Of a stretch of DNA of 64,000 bases, positions 1-9,988 are shown one piece after another. The notes below the pieces were generated by a model. That model did not search any database, had not been told where the DNA came from, and saw only the letters and a list, made by a program, of their open reading frames with translations. The position numbers and the translations under genes were made by a program. The stretch's first letter is position 1; each line of letters begins with the position of its first letter. Location: the NCBI RefSeq assembly GCF_020858115.1, contig NZ_JACYMM010000001.1:558001-622000 (forward strand). Reading direction: 5' to 3'. The stretch is from Janthinobacterium sp. FW305-129. GTDB lineage: Bacteria > Pseudomonadota > Gammaproteobacteria > Burkholderiales > Burkholderiaceae_D.

Positions 1-735
1 CGCGTCGAGCGCGATGACCTTGCTCGTCGGCGTACACGTATAGATGGTATCGCCGATCTGCAGCGGCGTGTTTTGCGATTCGGACGCGCCTTCAGCCAGT
101 TCGCCCGAGCGGTAGGTCCACGCCACTTGCAGCTGGTCGACGTTAGCCTTGTCGATCTGCGTGTAGGGCGCGAAGCGCGTGCCCTTCGGCCCATTTGCAT
201 AATGCGCCCAATTGGCGCTGCCGTCATTGATCGCCGTCACGGCATCCTGCTGCGGCTGCGTCGTCGCTTCCGTCACGCCATGCGGCTTGAACATCGAGGC
301 GAAACCGGCTGCCAGCACGACGGCGAACAGGGCCGCGAAACCGCGCGACTGCCCATTGTGCCTGCGACCGGCCAGCCACGGATGCAGCAAGGCGGCCACC
401 AGGCCGATGACGAGGAAGGGCGCCAGGCGCGGCACCATGGGCCAGAAGGCGAAGCCGGTTTCCCACACGGCCCAGACCAGGGTAGCGATGAGCAGCGCCG
501 CGACAACGCCGCTGGCCAGCGGCTTGCGGCGCCAATACAGCACGCCGGCCAATAGCAAGCCGAGACCTGCCGGCAGGTAATACCAGGAACCGCCCAGGGT
601 AATCAGTTCGATGCCGCCTGCCGCCAGGGCCAGGCCGGAAAATCCGAGAAAAATGCCAAAAACCGTCAGGGCAAGCCGCTTGCCCCTGAAGACCGCCGGG
701 ATTGCCGGCGCCCCTTTATTTACTGAATTGTCCAT
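1..735 (-). CDS. gcd: membrane-bound PQQ-dependent glucose dehydrogenase, N-terminal part (cut by window start)
   Basis: The visible 245 codons begin at an ATG at 735. They encode about five hydrophobic segments in residues 20-150, then the start of the periplasmic beta-propeller, with NWAHYANGPKGTRFAPYTQI, YRSGE and IYTCTPTSKVIALDA. This matches the membrane glucose dehydrogenase family, which oxidises aldoses to lactones in the periplasm and passes electrons to ubiquinone. The active site and PQQ ligands lie outside the window, so a related quinoprotein (for example quinate dehydrogenase) is possible. A strong SD (GGGGAGG) sits 15 nt upstream and is better placed for an ATG at 746 in another frame. 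That ATG opens an 8-codon ORF across an A6 run into the gcd start (see findings). Confidence 0.85.
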   Translation of the reverse strand, partial: MDNSVNKGAPAIPAVFRGKRLALTVFGIFLGFSGLALAAGGIELITLGGSWYYLPAGLGLLLAGVLYWRRKPLASGVVAALLIATLVWAVWETGFAFWPMVPRLAPFLVIGLVAALLHPWLAGRRHNGQSRGFAALFAVVLAAGFASMFKPHGVTEATTQPQQDAVTAINDGSANWAHYANGPKGTRFAPYTQIDKANVDQLQVAWTYRSGELAEGASESQNTPLQIGDTIYTCTPTSKVIALDA

Positions 736-805
736 TTTTTATCCATGACGCCTCCCCTGCCCAGGCCAACACGCCGGGGATGGCTGATTTTTTAAATCTA
801 CGTAG

Positions 806-828
806 TGAAACTGTACTGTACGGTTTCA
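806..828. promoter_or_regulatory. imperfect inverted repeat upstream of gcd
   Basis: TGAAACTGTAC is followed after one base by GTACGGTTTCA. These 11-bp arms have one mismatch and lie 70-90 bp upstream of the gcd start. The site is placed like an operator for gcd. No regulator can be named from sequence. The rest of the 736-947 gap shows nothing else recognisable. Confidence 0.35.
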
Positions 829-947
829 TTTTATGCCGATTTTTGACGCAAGGAAAGAAAAATTGATGCAGGAGCTTGATTTTGGGCGGGAATGGGGAAA
901 GTCTGGCGAACCGAATCCGGTCCTGGCTTTTCGGGTAGCGTTCATGG

Positions 948-1045
948 AACGCTCGAAAAAGGCCCAGGGCTAGGCGCCGCGTCGAAGACAGTACGAATGT
1001 ACGGCGAGACGCGGCAACAACGCCCTGGGCTTTTTCTCGAGCGTT
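948..1045 (-). repeat. structured interspersed element, copy 1, at the 3' end of the alcohol dehydrogenase gene
   Basis: The outer arms AACGCTCGAAAAAGGCCCAG (from 948) and their complement (to 1045) close a long hairpin. Inside it is an inner stem GCCGCGTC/GACGCGGC with a GTAC-N-GTAC loop region. The same core occurs at 58698-58782 and 63565-63651. In the orientation of the upstream gene the element ends in a T run, so it can act as a terminator. The dehydrogenase stop codon (1044-1046) lies inside its edge. Confidence 0.7.
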
Positions 1046-2090
1046 ACAAAGAGGCCATATCGATGACGAAGCGATAGCGCACATCGCTCTTGACCACGCG
1101 CTCAAACGCCTCATTGATATCCTGGATGCGGATGATCTCGATGTCCGACACGATATTGTGCTTGCCGCAGAAATCCAGCATTTCCTGGGTTTCCTTGATC
1201 GAGCCGATCATGGAGCCGGACAGGCTGCGGCGCGCGCCCACCAGGCCGAAGGCGTTCACGGGCGGCACGGCGCCGTCCGGGATGCCGACGATGACCATGT
1301 TGCCGTCCACTTTCAGCAGGTTGATGTACTGGTTCCAGTCGATGGACGCGCCCACCGTGCAGATGATCAAATCAAACGTGCCGGCCAGTTTGCTGAACGT
1401 TTCCGCGTCATTGGTGGCGTAGTAGTGGTCGGCGCCCAGGCGCAGGCCGTCTTCGCGCTTCGACAGGGTCTGGCTCAGCACCGTCACTTCGGCGCCCATG
1501 GCGTGGGCGATTTTTACGCCCATGTGGCCCAGGCCGCCCATGCCCAGGATGGCGACCTGCTTGCCAGGACCTGCCTTCCAGTGGTTCAGCGGCGAATACA
1601 GGGTGATGCCGGCGCACAGCAGCGGCGCGGCGGCGTCCAGCGGCAGATTGTCGGGAATCGACAGCACATAGCCTTCCTTGACGACGATGCTGTCCGAGTA
1701 GCCGCCCTGCGTGGCCGTCTTGCCGTCCGCTTCCAGGCCGTTGTAGGTCTGGATCAGGCCTGGCATGTACTGTTCCAGATCCACGTTGCGCGTCTTGCAG
1801 GTGGTGCAGGAATCGACGAAGCAGCCCACGCCCACGTGGTCGCCCACCTTGAACTTGCTCACATTGGCGCCGACGGCCGTGACGACGCCGGCGATTTCAT
1901 GGCCGGGCACCATCGGGAAGGCGGCGCCACCCCATTCGTCGCGCGCCTGGTGGATGTCGGAATGGCACACGCCGCAGTATTTGATCGAGATGGCCACGTC
2001 GTCTTCGCGCGGGGCGCGGCGCTCGAACGTGAACGGTTGCAGTGCGGAAGTCGGGCCGAATGCGGCGTAGCCTTTGGCGATGGTGGTCAT
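1044..2090 (-). CDS. zinc-type NAD(P)-dependent alcohol dehydrogenase, YahK/cinnamyl-alcohol dehydrogenase family
   Basis: This 348-residue protein of the MDR superfamily reduces aldehydes with NADPH in the cytoplasm; family members are broad-specificity aldehyde reductases. Catalytic zinc motifs are present: CGVCHSD near residue 38, GHE near 62, and [10 protein letters not shown]. The Rossmann motif [11 protein letters not shown] follows near 180. The structural-zinc region reads [15 protein letters not shown], so only two of the usual four cysteines remain; the third and fourth are Arg and Met. The ATG at 2090 has AGGAG at 7 nt. The gene is divergent from an AraC regulator 175 bp away, which is its likely controller. 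Its 3' end runs into the structured repeat. Confidence 0.88.
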   Translation of the reverse strand: MTTIAKGYAAFGPTSALQPFTFERRAPREDDVAISIKYCGVCHSDIHQARDEWGGAAFPMVPGHEIAGVVTAVGANVSKFKVGDHVGVGCFVDSCTTCKTRNVDLEQYMPGLIQTYNGLEADGKTATQGGYSDSIVVKEGYVLSIPDNLPLDAAAPLLCAGITLYSPLNHWKAGPGKQVAILGMGGLGHMGVKIAHAMGAEVTVLSQTLSKREDGLRLGADHYYATNDAETFSKLAGTFDLIICTVGASIDWNQYINLLKVDGNMVIVGIPDGAVPPVNAFGLVGARRSLSGSMIGSIKETQEMLDFCGKHNIVSDIEIIRIQDINEAFERVVKSDVRYRFVIDMASL

Positions 2091-2265
2091 GAAAACTCCT
2101 GTATCTATAGGTGTGTGGCGAGGGGAACGCGTGCCATGCATGCGATTGCACAAGTGTGCCCCAGATGCCCGGTGTCCGTTACCGCGATCCTGCAAGACCT
2201 TTGCACGATCCTCCAAATCTGCGTAAGATCAAGCCCCGCCCCCCTCGCCTGACACTTACTGCACC

Positions 2266-3213
2266 ATGCCCGCACAGATCCTCCCGCAAGATGAAATCGC
2301 CGCCCTGATCAGCCGCCACGCGCCGCGCAACGGCGACTATGCGACGGCCATCGCCAACCTGACGTTCCACCGCCAGTCGTCCGTCACGGAATCGCTGTTC
2401 CACGCGGCGCGCCCCAGCGTGGCCATCATCGCGCAGGGCGCGAAAGACGTCACACTGGGCAGCGAAACCTTCCACTACAGCCGCATGCAGTACCTGCTGA
2501 CGTCCGTCGACCTGCCGGTGCAGGTACGCGTGGCGCAGGCGAGCGAGGAACAGCCGCATTTGTGCGTGGTGCTGGGCATCGACATCGCCGACGTCGCGGC
2601 GCTGCTCGACGGCGAAAGCGCCGGCAGCGCGGGTGGCGCGGCGCAGCAGAAGATCCTGCCCGCCACGCGCGGCATTTCCGTCAGCGACGTCTCGCCCGAA
2701 CTGCTCGACGCCATGCTGCGCCTCGTGCGCCTGCTCGACAAACCGGGGGAAATCGCCGCGCTGGCGCCCCTGATCCGCCGCGAGCTGACGTATCGCCTGC
2801 TCAATGGCCCCGTAGGCGCGCGTTTGCGCCACATGGCGCTGGCCAGCAGCCAGTCGCACCAGGTGGCGCAAGCCATCGACTGGATCAGGCACCATTACGC
2901 GCAGCCGCTGCGCATCGAGCACCTGGCCGGCATGGCGAACATGAGCATGTCGTCGCTGCACCACCACTTCAAGGCGATTACGGCGATGACGCCGATGCAG
3001 TACCAGAAGCTGCTGCGCCTGCAGGAAGCGCGGCGCTTGATGCTGGTCGAGCAGATCGACGCCGGCACGGCCGGCTACCGGGTCGGCTACGCCAGCGAAT
3101 CGCAGTTCAGCCGCGAATACAGCCGCCAGTTCGGCCGCGCTCCCATGCGCGACGTGGGCCAGGTGCGGGCGCAGCTCAGCGGCGCCGGCACGGCTTACTC
3201 CAACTTGCCGTAA
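2266..3213 (+). CDS. AraC-family transcriptional regulator
   Basis: This 315-residue cytoplasmic regulator has an AraC_N-type sensor (about residues 20-180, with [20 protein letters not shown]) and a C-terminal double helix-turn-helix. The first helix-turn-helix is around [20 protein letters not shown] and the second around [22 protein letters not shown]. This N-terminal type is common beside alcohol and aldehyde dehydrogenase genes. The divergent YahK-like gene is therefore its probable target, perhaps sensing an aldehyde; that is inference. Its 3' end overlaps the convergent oxoprolinase gene by 19 bp. Confidence 0.88.
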   Translation: MPAQILPQDEIAALISRHAPRNGDYATAIANLTFHRQSSVTESLFHAARPSVAIIAQGAKDVTLGSETFHYSRMQYLLTSVDLPVQVRVAQASEEQPHLCVVLGIDIADVAALLDGESAGSAGGAAQQKILPATRGISVSDVSPELLDAMLRLVRLLDKPGEIAALAPLIRRELTYRLLNGPVGARLRHMALASSQSHQVAQAIDWIRHHYAQPLRIEHLAGMANMSMSSLHHHFKAITAMTPMQYQKLLRLQEARRLMLVEQIDAGTAGYRVGYASESQFSREYSRQFGRAPMRDVGQVRAQLSGAGTAYSNLP

Positions 3214-6200
3214 CCGCCCCCGCCAGGCGTCTCGATGACGAACACGTCGCCCGCCTGCATGGCGGTCTTGCCGATGTGCGCCAACTGCTCCACCGTGCCG
3301 TCCACGCGCTCGACGTAGTTGCGCCCCAGCGCGCCCGCCTCGCCGCCATCCATGCCGAACGGGGGAATAATGCGGTTGTTCGACAAAATCGCCGCCGTCA
3401 TGGGTTCCAGAAAGCGCACACGGCGCACGCCGCCGTTGCCGCCATGCCAGCGCCCCGCCCCGCCGGAACCGCCACGGATGCTGTAGCTGTCGAGCCGCAC
3501 GGGAAAGCGCCATTCCAGAATTTCCGGGTCCGTCAGGCGCGAATTGGTCATGTTCGTCTGCACCACGTCCGTGCCGTCGAAACCGGGACCGGCGCCCGAG
3601 CCGCCCGATATCGTCTCGTAGTACTGGTATTTCTCGCTGCCGAACGTGAAATTGTTCATCGTGCCCTGCGAGGCGGCCATCGCCCCCAGCGCGCCGTACA
3701 GGGCGTTGGTGATGCAGGTCGAGGTTTCCACGTTGCCCGACACAACGGAGGCCGGGTACTGCGGATTGAGCATGGAGCCGGGCGGGATGATCACGGTCAA
3801 AGGCTTCAGACAGCCCGCGTTCAGCGGAATCTCGTCGTCGACCAGGGTGCGGAACACGTACAGCACGGCCGCCATGCAGACGGCGGACGGCGCATTGAAG
3901 TTGTTCGGCAGCTGGGCGGACGTGCCCGTGAAGTCGATGACGGCGCTGCGTGCGGCCACGTCGACCGAAACCGCCACCTTGATCTGCGCGCCGTTGTCCA
4001 GGTTCAGCGCGTAGCTGCCATCCTTCAGGGTGGTGATGACCCTGCGCACTGCCTCCTCGGCGTTGTCCTGCACATGGCCCATGTAGGCTTGCACGACCTC
4101 GATGCCGAAATGCGCCACCATCTTGCGCAGCTCTTCGGCCCCCTTCTGGTTGGCCGCCACCTGGGCGCGCAGATCGGCCACATTCTGCTGCGGGTTGCGC
4201 GCCGGCCAGCTGGCGCCCGCCAGCAAGGCCAGGGTTGCGTTTTCGCGCATCGCGCCCGTGGCGCCGTCGACCAGCTTGAAATTATCGATCAACACACCCT
4301 CTTCCTCGATGCGCGTGGAGTCGGGCGGCATCGAGCCTGGTGTCGTGCCGCCGATGTCCGCATGGTGGCCGCGCGAACCCACGTAAAACAGGATGGCAGC
4401 GCCGTTTTCGTCAAACACGGGAGAAATCACCGTCACGTCGGGCAAGTGCGTGCCGCCGTGATACGGGTCGTTCAGCATGTACACGTCGCCGGGCCGCATG
4501 GCGCCCGCATTGCGCGTCATGACGGTGCGGATGCTCTCGCCCATCGAGCCCAGGTGCACGGGCATGTGCGGCGCGTTGGCAATCAAATGGCCTTGGGCGT
4601 CGAAGATGGCGCAGCTGAAATCGAGCCGCTCCTTGATGTTGACGGAATGGGCCGTATTCTGCAGGCGCAGCCCCATCTGCTCGGCGATCGACATGAACAG
4701 GTTGTTGAAGATTTCCAGCATGACGGGGTCCGCATTCGTCCCGATGGCGACACGCTCCGGCACGGCGACGACCCTGCGCAAGATCAAATGGCCGTGCGCC
4801 GTGACGTCGGCGCGCCAGCCCGGCTCGATCACGGTGGTGGCGTTGGCGTCGCTGACGATGGCCGGGCCATCGATGGCGTCGCCGGGACGCAGGCTGTCCG
4901 CCGCATACAGGCCGCTTGGCCGCCACGCGCCGGCGCAGTACATGGCCACCGTCTGCACGGGCGCCAGTGCACCTTCACGGGACGCATACGCGGGCGCGGC
5001 CGGTTCCGGCGCATCGGACACGCCAATGGCTTCCACGGAAATGGCTTCGACGATCAGCGCGCGCGCCGGCATCAGGAACGAAAAGCGCTTTTTGTACGCC
5101 GCTTCGAACTGCGCCTGCATGCCGGCCAGCGTATCGGACAGCACGACGAGGGCCGTATCCGTGCCTTCATAGCGCAGGTGCACGCGGTGCACGAGCGCGA
5201 TGCGCTCCCCCGCCACGCCCTGGCGCAGCAAGTCGCGCCGCGCCAGTTCGCCCAGCGCCGCGAAATCGGTGTCCAGTTGCGTGCCCAGGGCCGCTTCGAC
5301 GGCCCGCTCGCGCATGGCGCTCTGGTCGGCCAGGCCCATGCCGTAGGCCGACATCACGCCCGCCAGGCTGTGGATGAAGACCGTGCGCATGCCCAGCGCA
5401 TCGGCCACCAGGCAGGCGTGCTGGCCGCCCGCGCCGCCAAAGCTGGTGAGCGCATATTCGGTGACGTCGTGCCCCCGCTGCACGGAAATCTGCTTGATGG
5501 CGTTGGCCATATTGCCCACGGCGATGGCGACATAGCCTTCGGCCACCTGCTCCGGCGTGCTATCTACCGTGCGCGCCAGCGCTTCGAACTGGGTACGCAC
5601 GGTGGCCGCGTCCAGCGCCTCATCGGCGCCGGGACCGAAGACATGGGGAAAGAAGGCGGGCTGCAGCTTGCCCAGCATGACGTTGCAGTCGGTGACGGCC
5701 AGCGGGCCGCCGCGCCGGTAGCTGGCGGGGCCGGGATTGGCGCCCGCGCTGTCCGGCCCCACCTTGTAGCGGGCGCCGTCGAAATGCAGGATGGAGCCGC
5801 CGCCCGCCGCCACCGTGTGGATGCTCATCATCGGTGCGCGCATGCGCACGCCGGCGATCTGCGTCTCGAACACGCGCTCGAATTCGCCCGCGTAGTGCGA
5901 CACGTCGGTGGACGTGCCGCCCATGTCGAAGCCGATGACCTTGTCGAAACCGGCCAGCGCGCTGGCGCGCACCATGCCGACGATGCCGCCGGCGGGGCCG
6001 GACAGGATGCTGTCCTTGCCCTGGAAGGCGCGCGCATCCGTCAAGCCGCCGTTCGACTGCATGAATTGCAGGTGCACGCCGGGCAGCTCCATCGCCAGCT
6101 GGTCGACGTAGCGGCGCAGGATGGGAGACAGATAGGCGTCGACCACGGTGGTGTCGCCGCGCGCCACCAGTTTCATCATGGGGCTGACCTCGTGCGACAC

Positions 6201-6767
6201 GGACACCTGCGTAAAACCGGCCTCGCGCGCCAGCTGGGCCAGCCGCGCCTCGTGCGCGTGATGGCGGTAGCCATGCATCAGCACGATGGCGATGGCGCGC
6301 ACGCCGCGCGCGTAAGCCTGTTCCAGCGCGGCCCGGGCGGCCGTCTCGTCGAGCGGCGCGACCACCTCGCCATGGGCGCCCACTCTTTCATTGATTTCAA
6401 TCACGTCGCCGTACAGCAGTTCGGGCAAGATGATCTGGCGCGCAAACAGCTGCGGGCGGTTCTGGTAGGCGATGCGCAAGGCGTCGCGGAAACCGCGCGT
6501 GATGGCCAGCACGGTCGGCTCGCCCTTGCGTTCGAGCAGCGCATTGGTGGCCACCGTCGTGCCCATCTTGATGGCCCCCACCTGCTCCACGGGCAGCGGC
6601 GCGCCGGGCGCAAGGCCCATCAGCTGGCGCATGCCGGCCAGCGCCGCGTCGCGGTACTGGCCCGGGTTTTCCGACAGCAGCTTGTGCGTGGCCAGGCTGC
6701 CGTCAGGACGGCGCGCCACGATGTCCGTAAAGGTGCCGCCCCGGTCGATCCAGAATTGCCAGTCCAT
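3195..6767 (-). CDS. 5-oxoprolinase / hydantoinase A-B fusion, ATP-dependent
   Basis: This 1190-residue protein has the length of bacterial and eukaryotic OPLAH. The N-terminal HyuA part (about 1-690) starts with [16 protein letters not shown] and carries [10 protein letters not shown] and [14 protein letters not shown], the actin-like ATPase motifs. The C-terminal HyuB part carries [28 protein letters not shown] and [11 protein letters not shown]. The family opens 5-oxoproline or hydantoins with ATP; the fused form favours 5-oxo-L-proline to L-glutamate. The ATG at 6767 gives the canonical start. The reading frame stays open far upstream, antisense to the next gene, which is a composition artefact. 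It appears monocistronic and converges on the AraC gene. The exact substrate is not shown by sequence. Confidence 0.9.
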   Translation of the reverse strand: MDWQFWIDRGGTFTDIVARRPDGSLATHKLLSENPGQYRDAALAGMRQLMGLAPGAPLPVEQVGAIKMGTTVATNALLERKGEPTVLAITRGFRDALRIAYQNRPQLFARQIILPELLYGDVIEINERVGAHGEVVAPLDETAARAALEQAYARGVRAIAIVLMHGYRHHAHEARLAQLAREAGFTQVSVSHEVSPMMKLVARGDTTVVDAYLSPILRRYVDQLAMELPGVHLQFMQSNGGLTDARAFQGKDSILSGPAGGIVGMVRASALAGFDKVIGFDMGGTSTDVSHYAGEFERVFETQIAGVRMRAPMMSIHTVAAGGGSILHFDGARYKVGPDSAGANPGPASYRRGGPLAVTDCNVMLGKLQPAFFPHVFGPGADEALDAATVRTQFEALARTVDSTPEQVAEGYVAIAVGNMANAIKQISVQRGHDVTEYALTSFGGAGGQHACLVADALGMRTVFIHSLAGVMSAYGMGLADQSAMRERAVEAALGTQLDTDFAALGELARRDLLRQGVAGERIALVHRVHLRYEGTDTALVVLSDTLAGMQAQFEAAYKKRFSFLMPARALIVEAISVEAIGVSDAPEPAAPAYASREGALAPVQTVAMYCAGAWRPSGLYAADSLRPGDAIDGPAIVSDANATTVIEPGWRADVTAHGHLILRRVVAVPERVAIGTNADPVMLEIFNNLFMSIAEQMGLRLQNTAHSVNIKERLDFSCAIFDAQGHLIANAPHMPVHLGSMGESIRTVMTRNAGAMRPGDVYMLNDPYHGGTHLPDVTVISPVFDENGAAILFYVGSRGHHADIGGTTPGSMPPDSTRIEEEGVLIDNFKLVDGATGAMRENATLALLAGASWPARNPQQNVADLRAQVAANQKGAEELRKMVAHFGIEVVQAYMGHVQDNAEEAVRRVITTLKDGSYALNLDNGAQIKVAVSVDVAARSAVIDFTGTSAQLPNNFNAPSAVCMAAVLYVFRTLVDDEIPLNAGCLKPLTVIIPPGSMLNPQYPASVVSGNVETSTCITNALYGALGAMAASQGTMNNFTFGSEKYQYYETISGGSGAGPGFDGTDVVQTNMTNSRLTDPEILEWRFPVRLDSYSIRGGSGGAGRWHGGNGGVRRVRFLEPMTAAILSNNRIIPPFGMDGGEAGALGRNYVERVDGTVEQLAHIGKTAMQAGDVFVIETPGGGGYGKLE

Positions 6768-6872
6768 GTGTTGAGCTCCACTATGTGAGATGGCTATTGT
6801 AGCCGCCAAACAGGGGCGCGTTTCAGGCGTGCGCGCCTTGCCTTTCGCCCGCTTCGGCCTTATGTTGAAGGC

Positions 6873-8438
6873 ATGCTGACTAACGGAACACGCGCCATGA
6901 CACTGATCGACTCCGCAACACCGCTGTACGCCATCGCCGAACTGCGCGCCATCGAACAAGCCGCCCTGCGCGGCCTGCCGCAAGGGCTGCTGATGCAGCG
7001 CGCGGGCCAGGCCGCCGCCAGTGCCGCCCTGAAGCTGCTGCACGGGCAGGAAGACGGCGACGCGGGCCACCGGCGCGTGCTGGTGCTGGCCGGCCCCGGC
7101 GACAATGGCGGCGATGCGCTGGAAGCGGCCGCGCACCTGGCCGGCAGCGGCACCGAGGTGCTGATATGGCTGGCGCCCGAGGCGCAAGCCACGTCGCCCG
7201 AACGCGAACAGGCCCTGAGCCGCGCCCGCAACAGCGCCGCGCGCTTCATGGACGCGGCAACGTCCATGGCGTCGGCCGCCGTGGGCGCCGCGCCCTGGCA
7301 CCTCGTCATCGATGGCCTGTTCGGCATCGGCGCCTCGCGCCCGCTGGACGGCGAATGCCGCGACATGGCGCAGCTGGTCAACAATCTCGATTGCCCCGTG
7401 CTGGCGCTCGACGTGCCCAGCGGCCTGCATGCGGACACGGGCGCCATCGACGGCGTCGCCATCCGCGCCACGCATACGCTCACCTTCATCGGCGACAAGC
7501 CGGGCCTGCACACGGCAAATGGCCGCGACTATGCGGGTGAAGTGGAAGTGGCGGCGCTGGCCATCGACCCATCGCTGCTGCCGCCCGCCAGGGCCCAGCT
7601 GGGCGGCTTGCACCTGTTCGCCCGCCAGTTGCAGCCGCGCCGGCAGAACACGCACAAGGGCAGCTACGGCAGCGTGGCCGTCATCGGCGGCGCGCAAGGC
7701 ATGGCCGGCGCGCCCATCCTGGCGGCCCGCACGGCCCTGCATGCGGGCGCGGGAAGAGTGTATATCGCCTTTCCCGACGCGCCGCCCGCCTTCGACAGCG
7801 GCCAACCGGAACTGATGTGCCGCCGCGCGCAGGACGTGGATTTCTCGGGCCTGCACTTTGCCGCGCTCGTGGCGGGGCCGGGCCTGGGGGACGACGTCGA
7901 TACGGTGGAGCTGCTGCAACGCACGTTCGAGAGCGACAGCCCCCTGCTGCTCGACGCCGATGCGCTGAACCTGATGGCGGCCGAGCCGGAGCTGCAATCG
8001 GCGCTGGCCGTGCGCACGGGCGCGGGAGCGACGATCCTGACCCCGCATCCGCTGGAGGCGGCGCGCCTGCTCGACCTGACGGTGGCCGAGGTGCAGGCCG
8101 ACCGCCTGGGCGCGGCGCGCCAGCTGGCGGCGCAGCTGGGTGTCATCGTGGTACTCAAGGGTTCGGGCACGGTGATCGCCGCGCCCGATGGCAGCGTCGT
8201 CGTCAACAACACGGGCGGCCCCGCGCTGGCGACGGCCGGCACGGGTGACGTGCTGTCCGGCCTGTGCGGCAGCCTGCTGTCGCAGGGCTGGCCGGAATGG
8301 GAAGCGGCGCTCGGCGCCGTGTGGCTGCACGGCGCGGCAGCCGACGCGCTGGTGGCCGCAGGCAGCGGCCCTATCGGCTTGACGGCGGGGGAATTGATAC
8401 CGGCAATCCGCAGGTTGATCAATGCCTTGTCGGCATAG
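6873..8438 (+). CDS. nnr: bifunctional NAD(P)H-hydrate epimerase / ADP-dependent NAD(P)H-hydrate dehydratase
   Basis: Metabolite-repair enzyme that epimerises and dehydrates damaged NAD(P)HX back to NAD(P)H in the cytoplasm. The YjeF_N epimerase domain spans about residues 20-230, with [17 protein letters not shown] and the substrate region [15 protein letters not shown]. The ribokinase-like dehydratase domain spans about 245-520, with [41 protein letters not shown] and the nucleotide motif [18 protein letters not shown]. Its 521 residues match fused YjeF proteins. The start is ambiguous: ATG 6873 has GAAGG too close, while ATG 6897 has GGA at 9 nt. It converges on the ABC ATPase gene with an 8-bp gap. 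Confidence 0.93.
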   Translation: MLTNGTRAMTLIDSATPLYAIAELRAIEQAALRGLPQGLLMQRAGQAAASAALKLLHGQEDGDAGHRRVLVLAGPGDNGGDALEAAAHLAGSGTEVLIWLAPEAQATSPEREQALSRARNSAARFMDAATSMASAAVGAAPWHLVIDGLFGIGASRPLDGECRDMAQLVNNLDCPVLALDVPSGLHADTGAIDGVAIRATHTLTFIGDKPGLHTANGRDYAGEVEVAALAIDPSLLPPARAQLGGLHLFARQLQPRRQNTHKGSYGSVAVIGGAQGMAGAPILAARTALHAGAGRVYIAFPDAPPAFDSGQPELMCRRAQDVDFSGLHFAALVAGPGLGDDVDTVELLQRTFESDSPLLLDADALNLMAAEPELQSALAVRTGAGATILTPHPLEAARLLDLTVAEVQADRLGAARQLAAQLGVIVVLKGSGTVIAAPDGSVVVNNTGGPALATAGTGDVLSGLCGSLLSQGWPEWEAALGAVWLHGAAADALVAAGSGPIGLTAGELIPAIRRLINALSA

Positions 8439-8446
8439 TTAAAACG

Positions 8447-9229
8447 CTATACCAGCCGCCCTGCCGCAATCGTAATCGTCCGGCCGCAACGGGCCGCGAT
8501 CGAGCTGTCGTGCGTGACAAGCACCAGGGTCGAGCCCCGTTCGCGGTTCAGCTCGAACATCAGCTGGATCACGGCTTCGCCAGTGGCGGCGTCCAGGCTG
8601 CCCGTCGGCTCGTCGGCGAACAGCAGCGGCGGTTCCGTCACAAACGCGCGCGCCAGGGCCACGCGCTGCTGCTCGCCGCCGGACAGGTATTTCGGATAGT
8701 GTTTCAGGCGGCTGCCCAGGTTGACTCTGCCCAGCATGGCTTGCGCCTTTTCCTTCGCATCGGGGTCGCCCCGCAATTCCAGCGGCAACATGACGTTTTC
8801 CAGCGCCGTCAGGTGGGCCAGCAGCTGGAAGGACTGGAACACGAAACCGAGCTTTTCCTTGCGGAAACCAGCACGGCCGTCTTCATCGAGGGCGAAGATA
8901 TCGGTGCCATCGAGCACCACCTTGCCGTCGCTGGGCGTGTCCAGTCCCGCCAGCAAGCCCAGCAACGTCGACTTGCCGGAACCGGAGGCGCCGACGATGG
9001 CCAGCGTCTCCGCCGTTTGCACGGTAAAATCGACTTGATGCAGGATGGTCAGCTCACCATCGGCATCGGGTACGCGCTTGGCCAGCTGGACCACTTCGAT
9101 GGCCGGCCGGGCATTTTGGCTGTTTTGACTGTTTTGGCTGTTGCTTGCGGCGGGCCGCTGGTCCGCTCGCCGTGCGGCTGTCTCTGACGGGAGAAAACTG
9201 GTGGAAGTCGCTTTAGGGAATTCGGGCAT
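8447..9229 (-). CDS. ABC transporter ATP-binding protein, YbbA/LolD type
   Basis: This 260-residue ATPase subunit shows Walker A GASGSGKST, the Q-loop FVFQSFQLL, signature LSGGEQQRVALARAF, Walker B LLFADEPTG, and the H-loop VTHD. The family (LolD, MacB-like, YbbA) powers extraction or export of lipids and lipoproteins. It pairs with a FtsX-type permease, YbbP in enterobacteria; no permease gene lies next to it here. The first 40 residues are low-complexity and include a QNS repeat, so the true start may be further in. Head-to-head arrangement with tesA is the classic ybbA/tesA layout. The assigned ATG overlaps that of tesA within one CATG. Confidence 0.88.
   Translation of the reverse strand: MPEFPKATSTSFLPSETAARRADQRPAASNSQNSQNSQNARPAIEVVQLAKRVPDADGELTILHQVDFTVQTAETLAIVGASGSGKSTLLGLLAGLDTPSDGKVVLDGTDIFALDEDGRAGFRKEKLGFVFQSFQLLAHLTALENVMLPLELRGDPDAKEKAQAMLGRVNLGSRLKHYPKYLSGGEQQRVALARAFVTEPPLLFADEPTGSLDAATGEAVIQLMFELNRERGSTLVLVTHDSSIAARCGRTITIAAGRLV
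9114..9140 (-). repeat. three-copy 9-bp tandem repeat inside the ABC ATPase N-terminus
   Basis: TTTTGGCTG, TTTTGACTG, TTTTGGCTG in tandem encode the QNS-QNS-QNS stretch on the minus strand. The unit is a multiple of three, so copy-number changes would only lengthen the flexible N-terminal tail. Confidence 0.8.
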
Positions 9230-9917
9230 GCTGATCTATCTTAAAAAATTTCGTGAACAAATAAGTGTCGAGGACGCCAACCGCGCACGGCGGCGCACCC
9301 TGTCCTTGCTTCCTGCGGCAGCCCTGCTCCTGATGTCAGGCATGACGAACGCCTATTCTGCACCAAAAACGCTGCTGGTGCTCGGCGATAGTCTCTCGGC
9401 CGAGTATGGGCTGGCGCGCGGCACGGGCTGGGTGGCGCTGCTGGAACAGCGGCTGGCCGCACAGCAGAACGACACGCGCATCGTCAACGCCAGCATCAGC
9501 GGCGAGACCACGAGCGGCGGCCGCGCCCGCCTGCCGGCCCTGCTGACCAAGCACCAGCCCGACGTCGTGCTGATCGAACTGGGCGCCAACGACGGCTTGC
9601 GCGGCTTGCCCGTGGCGGCCGCCGAAGCGAATCTGCGCGCCATGGGCGAGGCCGTGAAAAAGACGGGCGCGCAAGTGGTGCTGGTGGGCATGCGCATGCC
9701 GCCCAACTATGGCCGCGCCTACGGTGAACAATTTTATGGCGTGTACGGCAAGCTGGCGAAGGAATGGAAGGCGCCGCTCGTGCCCTTCATGTTCGAAGGC
9801 ATCGCCGACCAGCCTCAGCTGTTCCAGGCCGACCGCATGCACCCGAATGCCAAGGCGCATCCGACCATCCTGAAAAACATCTGGCCGCAACTGGCGCCGT
9901 TGCTGAAAGCCAAGTAA
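9228..9917 (+). CDS. tesA: arylesterase / acyl-CoA thioesterase I / lysophospholipase L1, SGNH hydrolase
   Basis: This 229-residue periplasmic esterase has an unusually long basic n-region and then a hydrophobic signal-peptide core (LSLLPAAALLLMSG) with likely cleavage near NAYSA. The SGNH blocks follow: GDSLSAEYG (nucleophile Ser), NASISGETTSGG (Gly), ELGANDGLRG (Asn) and the C-terminal catalytic pair DRMHPNAKAH (Asp, His). It hydrolyses thioesters, aryl esters and lysophospholipids. The ATG at 9228 has AGGGA about 9 nt upstream and overlaps the divergent ABC ATPase start codon by two bases. The divergent ABC ATPase may help clear lipids, as proposed for ybbA/tesA. A strong terminator follows. 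Confidence 0.92.
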   Translation: MLIYLKKFREQISVEDANRARRRTLSLLPAAALLLMSGMTNAYSAPKTLLVLGDSLSAEYGLARGTGWVALLEQRLAAQQNDTRIVNASISGETTSGGRARLPALLTKHQPDVVLIELGANDGLRGLPVAAAEANLRAMGEAVKKTGAQVVLVGMRMPPNYGRAYGEQFYGVYGKLAKEWKAPLVPFMFEGIADQPQLFQADRMHPNAKAHPTILKNIWPQLAPLLKAK

Positions 9918-9937
9918 GCCTGTCGATTCAGCAGACA

Positions 9938-9971
9938 AAAAAAAATAGCCGCTCGAAAGCGGCTATTTTTA
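9938..9971. terminator. bidirectional intrinsic terminator between tesA and ppiD
   Basis: The stem TAGCCGCT/AGCGGCTA has a CGAA loop, with an A-run on one flank and a T-run on the other. It can terminate both converging genes. Confidence 0.9.
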
Positions 9972-9988
9972 TGCATGGAAACTAAATC

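Noticed and set aside
2562-6788. 1408-codon open frame on the plus strand opposite the oxoprolinase gene
   Set aside because: Arg/His/Ala-rich translation with no domain; it is the GC-driven mirror of a well-supported gene on the other strand.
6768-8330. Upstream extension of the oxoprolinase frame to over 1700 codons
   Set aside because: The extension is antisense to nnr and has no family similarity; the canonical start at 6767 gives full family length.
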